Assembly: GCA_002369515.1 (NCBI GenBank)
Contig: DFFM01000025.1
Coordinates: forward strand, 1 to 23,448
Reading direction: 5' to 3'
Source: Prevotella sp. UBA3776
GTDB lineage: Bacteria > Bacteroidota > Bacteroidia > Bacteroidales > Bacteroidaceae
Length of the DNA: 23,448 bases
Position 1 is the stretch's first letter; each line of letters opens with the position of its first letter. The translations under genes and the position numbers were made by a program. Of the stretch, positions 18,985-23,448 are shown piece after piece. The notes under the pieces are model-generated. The model worked only from the letters and a program-made list of their open reading frames with translations, did not search any database and had not been told where the DNA came from.

Positions 18985-21096
18985 TTATTGTTTTCTGAAA
19001 TTTTCCAGTCCTTGGTTGAGGAAATCCATGTAGTCAGAAATGTCCTCCTTGTAAACGAACGAGCGGCCCAGCGGTCGTCCCTCGTGGTCGAGGGTGACAT
19101 AGAAGGGTTGTGCGTTGTAGCCGAACTTGTAGCGCTGCAGGTAGCTCCACTTGTCGCCCACGGTGCGCAGGGTGCGCATTGTGCCGTCGGCCTCCTTCAC
19201 CTGGACGTGCTGGGGCAACGGGGTTTTGTCGTCAACAAAGAGCGATATGAGCACATAGTCCTTGGTGAGCCGGTCGGCCACGGTGGGGTCGGTCCACACG
19301 GCGGCCTCCATCTTGCGGCAGTTCACGCAGCCGAAGCCCGTGAAATCCACCAGCACGGGCTTGCCTTGGGAGCGGGCGGCGGCCATGCCTTCCTCGTAGT
19401 TGGTGTAGGCGGCGCGCACCTCCTTGGTGTTCAGGTTGAAGTCCTGCGTCCACATGGGGGGTGCAAAGGCGCTCACGGCCTTGCAGGGTGCGCCCCACAA
19501 GCCGGGCACCATGTAGAGTGCGAAGGCGATGCTGGCCAGTCCGAGCATGATGCAGGCCACGGGCATGGGCTTGTCGGCCTGGCCACCCTCCCAATCGCTC
19601 TGGAATTTGAGCTTGCCCACGAGATAGAGACCCAGGGCTCCGAAGATGACAATCCACAGGCAGAGGAACACTTCGCGGTCCATGAGCCGCCAGCCGTAGG
19701 CCAGATCGGCCACGGAGAAGAACTTCAGCGCGAAGGCCAGCTCGATGAATCCGAGCGTCACCTTGATGATGTTCATCCATCCGCCCGACTTGGGCGCTGA
19801 CTTGAGCCATGTGGGGAACAGCGCAAACAGTGTGAAAGGAAGAGCCAGGGCAATGGCAAAGCCGAGCATGCCGATGGCAGGCCCCCAGAAGTTGCCCGAC
19901 GTGGCGAAATCCACCAAAAGGAAACCGATGATGGGACCCGTACACGAGAAACTGACCAGCGCCAGGGTGAAGGCCATGAGGAAGATGGAGAGCAGACCGC
20001 TGGTGGTGCTGGCCTTGGAATCCACCTTGTTGGTCCACGACGCGGGCAGCGTCAGTTCGAACCACCCGAAGAAACTGAGGGCGAACACCACGAGCAACAG
20101 GCAGAAGAAGAGGTTGAAAACGGCATTGGTGCTCAGGGCGTTGAGGGCACTGGCTCCGAAGATGGCGGTAACAGCCAATCCGAGGGCCAAATAGATTACG
20201 ACGATGGAGATGCCGTAGGTGATGGCGTCACGGATGCCTTTCTGCTTGTCGTCCTTGGCGCGCTTGAGGAAGAAACTGACGGTCATGGGAATGATGGGCC
20301 ACACACAGGGCGTGAACAGGGCCACCAATCCACCCATGAGTCCCATGAGGAAGATGTACCAGAGCGAGCGGCTGCCTGTGCCTTCATCGCCATTGAGGGC
20401 GTTGAGCTCCTTGACGACGGGTTGCCAAAGGAGAGAGGAACCATTGGGATCACCTTGGGCGGAGAGGGCCCCCTCCGACTCCCCCTGGGGGGAGAGGGAG
20501 TCTTGCGCTAACCCTTCCGAAGGAATGGTACTTTTTATGTCTTCGCTGCCAGCGTTGACAGCCGAGCTTCCATCCTTTGAGGAGGGGGCGGGGGTTGGCT
20601 CGCTACCTTCACTTGGGGAGGCACTGGAGGTGGGTTCCTTCACCCCTTCGCCGCTGTAGTTGAACTCCACCTGCGTGGGTGGCATGCAGTTCTGGTCGTT
20701 GCAGGCGCCATACTCCAAGAAACCTTTGATGTTGTACTTCTTGCCCGTGATTTTGTACCGTTGCACAAAGGTGACGTTGTTTTCGAAATAGCGCAGCTTC
20801 ATGCCGAACAGATTGTCGAACTCGCTGATTTCCTTGCCCTGTGGTTTCAGCTTGCCCTGCGGCTGTGCGCCCTCGGCCTTTTCGGTGGTGAGGGTGGCCG
20901 AGATGGGGCCGTCGTCGGGAAGCCCTGTGGAATAGACGTGCCATCCGGGTTGTATCTTTGCGGTGAAGATGACGTCCACCTCGGTGGGCGAAACTTGTTT
21001 TTGCTTCACGCTGAAGCTGACAGGGTCTTGGGCCTGTCCGACAGCGCAGCCCACCACCCAGACGAGGGTCAATACCAGTAATTTTAATGTTCTCAT
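18985..21096 (-). CDS. dsbD: Thiol:disulfide interchange protein DsbD
   Basis: A 703-residue protein with all three DsbD domains. The N-terminal periplasmic domain (about 24-150) has the redox pair C132/C137 (ACNDQNCMPP). The CcdA-like membrane domain (about 245-545) has C264 (F-T-P-C-V-W-P) and C385 (S-F-S-C-T-G-P). The C-terminal thioredoxin domain has C590-V-N-C593. DsbD carries electrons from cytoplasmic thioredoxin across the inner membrane to reduce periplasmic thiols, including apocytochrome c for heme attachment, which fits the CcsBA and CxxCH genes nearby. The leader ends V-V-G-C17-A-V-G-Q-A-Q, so either lipoprotein or ordinary signal peptidase cleavage is possible. An unusual Ser/Glu/Gly/Pro-rich linker (about 151-225) is encoded by palindromic repeat units. 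The start is the only Met before the signal sequence. Confidence 0.95.
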   Translation of the reverse strand: MRTLKLLVLTLVWVVGCAVGQAQDPVSFSVKQKQVSPTEVDVIFTAKIQPGWHVYSTGLPDDGPISATLTTEKAEGAQPQGKLKPQGKEISEFDNLFGMKLRYFENNVTFVQRYKITGKKYNIKGFLEYGACNDQNCMPPTQVEFNYSGEGVKEPTSSASPSEGSEPTPAPSSKDGSSAVNAGSEDIKSTIPSEGLAQDSLSPQGESEGALSAQGDPNGSSLLWQPVVKELNALNGDEGTGSRSLWYIFLMGLMGGLVALFTPCVWPIIPMTVSFFLKRAKDDKQKGIRDAITYGISIVVIYLALGLAVTAIFGASALNALSTNAVFNLFFCLLLVVFALSFFGWFELTLPASWTNKVDSKASTTSGLLSIFLMAFTLALVSFSCTGPIIGFLLVDFATSGNFWGPAIGMLGFAIALALPFTLFALFPTWLKSAPKSGGWMNIIKVTLGFIELAFALKFFSVADLAYGWRLMDREVFLCLWIVIFGALGLYLVGKLKFQSDWEGGQADKPMPVACIMLGLASIAFALYMVPGLWGAPCKAVSAFAPPMWTQDFNLNTKEVRAAYTNYEEGMAAARSQGKPVLVDFTGFGCVNCRKMEAAVWTDPTVADRLTKDYVLISLFVDDKTPLPQHVQVKEADGTMRTLRTVGDKWSYLQRYKFGYNAQPFYVTLDHEGRPLGRSFVYKEDISDYMDFLNQGLENFRKQ
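20469..20500. repeat. Intergenic-type C/G repeat inside the dsbD reading frame
   Basis: CCCCCTCCGACT (20469-20480), followed by CCCCC-T-GGGGGG, is the same sequence type as the intergenic repeat at 18906-18932. In the dsbD frame it encodes L-S-P-Q-G-E-S-E-G-A. Other small palindromes of the same style lie in the linker, such as CCTTC-C-GAAGG (20513-20523) and TCCT-TTG-AGGA (20573-20583). Confidence 0.75.
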
Positions 21097-21119
21097 ATCT
21101 TTATGTATATAATACTAAG

Positions 21120-21305
21120 CAAGAAGCGGCCCCCACCAAAGCCATCGCTTTGCCCTCCGGCCAGCGACCTTAGGTTCCCGAGCAAGCTTGCCTACCCGTA
21201 GCCTTCCCCCTGTAGGGGAGGTTTCCTGTGCGCTGGGCTTCCCTCCAAGGGGGATGAGAGGGGCTGGTTTCTCCCCTACGGGGGGGAGAGGTTAGGAGGG
21301 GTCTT
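21120..21305. repeat. Composite intergenic repeat; dispersed core copy C
   Basis: The gap between the cysteine desulfidase and dsbD is almost wholly repeat: CGGCCAGCGACC and GGTTCC flank sequence as at copy A, the 27-bp core at 21177-21203 with one base change, then CCCC-TGTA-GGGGAGG, GGATGAGAGGGGCT and CTCCCC-TAC-GGGGGGGAG hairpins. No promoter for dsbD is evident here, so dsbD may be read through from the upstream desulfidase promoter. Confidence 0.8.
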
Positions 21306-22586
21306 CTATTTGTTTGTCATGATGTTGAGCACGTAGCGGTCGGTCTCGTCCATGCCGCGGCTGCCGATGGCCACGAGGTTGCGGATGCTTTGGTCCACGT
21401 CGTCGTCGATGATGCCTTCGACCGAGGTGACGTACTTGTGCTGCATGGCGAGCATGGCACTCAGCACGGCGGTGCTCACGCCCGAAGTGAGCTTCAGGGC
21501 GCACGACGGCTTGGCCCCGTCGCAAATCATGCCCGTGAGGTTGGCTATCATGTTCTTCACCGCGTATGAAATCTGCTCGTATGAGCCGCCCATGAGGTAG
21601 GTGATGCCACACGAGCTGCCCGTGCTGGCCACCACGCAGCCACAGAGTGCCGAGAGCGACCCCAAGTGCTGCTTGATGTAGATGGCGGTGAGGTTGCTCA
21701 GAATGAGCGCGCGGATGAGCTCCTCGTCGGTGTTGTGGTTCTCCTCAGCAAACACCACCACGGGCAGCGTGGTGCAGATGCCTTGGTTGCCGCTGCCGCT
21801 GTTGCTCATCACGGGAATCATGGCCCCCGCCATGCGGGCGTCGCAGGCGCAGCTGGTCACGCTGAGCACCTTCGAGAAAATGCTGTCGCCCATGATGCCG
21901 CGGCCCAGCGGGCCACAGAGCGTCTTGCCCAGCTGGTGGCCGTAGTTTTCGTGCAGTCCGCGCTCGGCGGCCTGCTCGTTGAGCCGCTTGGCCTCCAGAA
22001 TGAAGTCGAGTTGCTCCACTGGCGTCGTGGTGGCAAACTCGTGGACGGTGCGCAGCGTGAGCTGGATGTCGTCGCTGACGGTTTCAGCCGCACAGGCTGC
22101 GCGATTCATCAATACTTCCGAGTCGCGTCGCTGATAGACAAAGTTGGTGTGTGCGCCCTTGATGATGGCCTGCGCCTCGTGGTCCTTGGCCCGGCAGGTG
22201 GCGCTGATGTAGAGCTTGTCGGGGTCGTCCTCCTCCAAGCTGATGCTGATGCGGTTCTCGCCCACATACTGCTTGCCGGCCTTCACGGCCTCGCGGTTGC
22301 AGTCGCGCAACACCTCCAACTGGTAGTCGGACTTGCCGATGAGCGCGCCCAAGGCCACGGCGATGGGCAGTCCCACCATGCCCGTGCCCGGTATGCCCAC
22401 CCCCATGGCGTTTTTCAGGATGTTGGCACTCAGGCTCAGCTCAATGCGCTCAGGCTTCTGCCCGAGCAGCTCCGTGGCCTTGGCCACACACAGAGCCACC
22501 GCCATGGGCTCTGTGCAGCCAATGGCGGGAACCACCTGACGGTGAATCAGGTCGATGATGCGGTTTCGTTCTTCCTTTGTAAGCAT
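21306..22586 (-). CDS. L-cysteine desulfidase (CyuA/YhaM, UPF0597 family)
   Basis: A 426-residue protein of the UPF0597/serine dehydratase alpha-like family, close to the 436 residues of E. coli YhaM (CyuA). Family members break down L-cysteine to pyruvate, ammonia and sulfide using an oxygen-sensitive iron-sulfur cluster. Visible features: A-I-G-C24-T-E-P near the N-terminus, the Gly-rich G-I-P-G-T-G-M (64-70), S-N-S-G-S-G-N-Q-G (261-269), and conserved cysteines C315, C317, C326, C355 and C362, some of which should hold the cluster. The start at 22586 is chosen over a longer frame (to 22631) because the extra residues overlap the predicted promoter and MLTKEER is the family start. Thiol metabolism is a loose link to neighbouring dsbD. 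Confidence 0.88.
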   Translation of the reverse strand: MLTKEERNRIIDLIHRQVVPAIGCTEPMAVALCVAKATELLGQKPERIELSLSANILKNAMGVGIPGTGMVGLPIAVALGALIGKSDYQLEVLRDCNREAVKAGKQYVGENRISISLEEDDPDKLYISATCRAKDHEAQAIIKGAHTNFVYQRRDSEVLMNRAACAAETVSDDIQLTLRTVHEFATTTPVEQLDFILEAKRLNEQAAERGLHENYGHQLGKTLCGPLGRGIMGDSIFSKVLSVTSCACDARMAGAMIPVMSNSGSGNQGICTTLPVVVFAEENHNTDEELIRALILSNLTAIYIKQHLGSLSALCGCVVASTGSSCGITYLMGGSYEQISYAVKNMIANLTGMICDGAKPSCALKLTSGVSTAVLSAMLAMQHKYVTSVEGIIDDDVDQSIRNLVAIGSRGMDETDRYVLNIMTNK

Positions 22587-22606
22587 AATGGTAGTATTGA
22601 TTGCTG

Positions 22607-22637
22607 CAAAGATACAGCAAATCGGCAACACGCCAAA
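22607..22637 (-). promoter_or_regulatory. Predicted promoter of the cysteine desulfidase
   Basis: Minus strand: -7 element TATCTTTG (22614-22607) and -33 element TTTG (22637-22634) with a 19-bp gap; full consensus. It argues against the upstream in-frame ATG at 22631 and supports the start at 22586. Confidence 0.75.
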
Positions 22638-22707
22638 GAAAAAACGGCGTTTTTTTCATGCTTGGTTCAAGTTTCGTGGGGCTTTGCTTGGTGGGAGTTG
22701 TTGGGAG

Positions 22708-22743
22708 TTAACAGGGAGTTAGCCGAAGTTAACTCCCTGTTAA
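22708..22743. repeat. 14-bp perfect inverted repeat built from GGGAGTTA words
   Basis: TTAACAGGGAGTTA (22708-22721) and its exact reverse complement (22730-22743) flank an 8-nt loop. Two further GGGAGTT words precede it at 22693 and 22703. It lies about 18 bp before the point where the pseudogene homology begins. Confidence 0.9.
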
Positions 22744-22760
22744 TTTCCATCATTCTTCAT

Positions 22761-23141
22761 CAGCCGTTCTCGCATGGGGGCATCCTGCGTTTCAACGGCC
22801 AGACGTTCACCCATCTGCCAGGCACCGCTTGCTATCGCTGCATGTTCAAGGAGCCGCCTCCTGTAGGGGCTGTGCCCACCTGCTCGCAGGCTGGTGTGCT
22901 CGGAGCCATTGCGGGCATGCTGGGAACCATTCAGGCAGCCGAGGCGTTGAAATATTTCACGGGCGTAGGCCAGCTGCTGACCAACCGCCTGCTCACCTTC
23001 GATGCCAAGACCATGCAATTCCGGACGGTGCAAGTGCGCCACCGCGACTCGTGCGCCATTTGCGGCACCACTCCCACCATCACCCAACTGATAGATTACG
23101 AACAGGCTGCCTGCGACCTCGCAAGCCACAAGCAGCAATAA
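22761..23141 (+). pseudogene. 5'-truncated ThiF/MoeB/HesA-like E1 adenylyltransferase remnant
   Basis: The last 126 codons of an E1-like adenylating enzyme (ThiF/MoeB/HesA type) end in TAA at 23139-23141. Recognisable parts: HGGILRFNGQTF, the first zinc pair C-Y-R-C with M-F-K-E-P-P-P, the P-T-C-S-Q-A-G-V-L-G-A-I-A-G segment with the conserved Cys, G-T-I-Q-A-A-E-A-L-K-Y-F-T-G, and the second zinc pair C-A-I-C-G. The ATP-binding half (GxGGLG, about 120 residues) is absent, and no start codon suits the remnant. In intact proteins this family activates sulfur-carrier proteins for thiamine or molybdopterin synthesis. The upstream edge coincides with GGGAGTTA repeats, suggesting deletion at a repeat. 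The remaining frame has no stop, so decay may be recent. Confidence 0.82.
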
Positions 23142-23157
23142 ATACATTATTACTCAA

Positions 23158-23307
23158 CTTTCGCATGTTAAGTAAACAAGAAGTTGCAAGGAGTTGCAAG
23201 GAGTTACAAGACATCAGTCTTTGCTCTGAGTTCTTTCGCATGTTAAGTAAACAAGAAGTTGCAAGGAGTTACAAGGAGTTTCAAGACAATAGTCTTCACT
23301 CTGACAA
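23158..23307 (+). repeat. Tandem duplication with a 75-bp period
   Basis: The two copies begin at 23158 and 23233. The first 38 bases (CTTTCGCATGTTAAGTAAAC onward) are identical, then they diverge by scattered substitutions. Each copy contains two or three AAGGAGTT-type words. Later, CAAGGAGTTTCAAG (23272-23285) is matched by its exact reverse complement at 23361-23374, so the second copy can form a hairpin with downstream sequence. Confidence 0.88.
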
Positions 23308-23448
23308 CTATCCGAAATGGATTGCAGGAATAAAGCTATTGTCCTGAACTCCTTGAACTTCTTGAAACTCCTTGAACTCCAAAAAAGTTGAGCGATAGCG
23401 AAACTTGAATACATTATTATATTATATTGTTGTCCGCTAAAAGTTAAA
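23308..23448. other. Window end: inverted AAGGAGTT words, AT-rich tail
   Basis: Bases 23346-23380 are made of GAACTCCTTGAA-type words that are the reverse complement of the AAGGAGTT words in the preceding duplication. The last 50 bases are AT-rich. No gene is supported. Confidence 0.6.

Noticed and set aside
21666..22757. Upstream part of the plus-strand frame leading into the E1-like remnant
   Set aside because: The first 360 codons are antisense to the cysteine desulfidase and cross its promoter and an inverted repeat. Only the last 126 codons match a protein family, so a fusion gene is not credible.

Overview
The window looks like a chromosomal segment of a Bacteroidales bacterium, most likely Prevotella or a close relative. 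Supporting signs are Bacteroidetes-type promoters (-7 TAnnTTTG with a -33 TTTG-like element 19-20 bp away), almost no Shine-Dalgarno sequences, lipoproteins with acidic residues just after the lipid cysteine, a fused ResB/CcsA-type cytochrome c assembly protein, and intergenic gaps filled with short repeat families. The assignment rests on these features and on protein family recognition, not on a database search. There are no rRNA or tRNA genes, phage genes, transposase genes or CRISPR array that I can see.

Layout. 1-272 is a T-rich gap with one copy of a dispersed 27-bp repeat. At 273-4090 a membrane-anchored metallophosphoesterase (-) diverges from a + strand pair: an LTA-synthase/sulfatase-like membrane protein whose active site looks degenerate, and a PAP2-family lipid phosphatase. 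At 4087-6650 (-) a CDF metal transporter and a two-domain RluA-type pseudouridine synthase overlap by 4 bp. At 6776-16701 (-) lies the most interesting block, in transcription order: outer-membrane porin-like protein, imelysin-family lipoprotein, di-heme DUF1111/COG3488 lipoprotein, second porin-like protein, mono-heme c lipoprotein, a Rid/chorismatase-like enzyme, and a ResB-CcsA cytochrome c assembly protein. At 17273-18334 (-) is butyrate kinase with its own promoter. At 18627-18702 is a small promoter-to-terminator unit, probably an unannotated small RNA. At 18985-22586 (-) are DsbD and an L-cysteine desulfidase. The window ends with a 5'-truncated ThiF/MoeB-like pseudogene on the + strand and a 75-bp tandem duplication.

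How the genes may work together. Imelysin and COG3488 proteins are known neighbours in iron-regulated loci. Here they are flanked by two porin-like barrels and joined by a mono-heme lipoprotein. All three lipoproteins carry acid-rich segments close to the lipid cysteine, so some may be displayed on the cell surface. The c-type hemes in two of them require thiol reduction (DsbD type) and heme ligation (CcsBA type), and both functions are encoded nearby. I infer an outer-membrane iron or redox module with its maturation machinery close at hand; substrate and direction of electron flow are unknown.

The second theme is repeats. At least six unrelated short-repeat designs occupy the gaps: a 7-mer array, an exact 21-bp array, a 9-10-mer array, GGAGTTA units separated by mini-hairpins, a dispersed 27-bp core, and AAGGAGTT direct/inverted repeats. 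One C/G-rich family also appears inside the dsbD reading frame, where it encodes the inter-domain linker.
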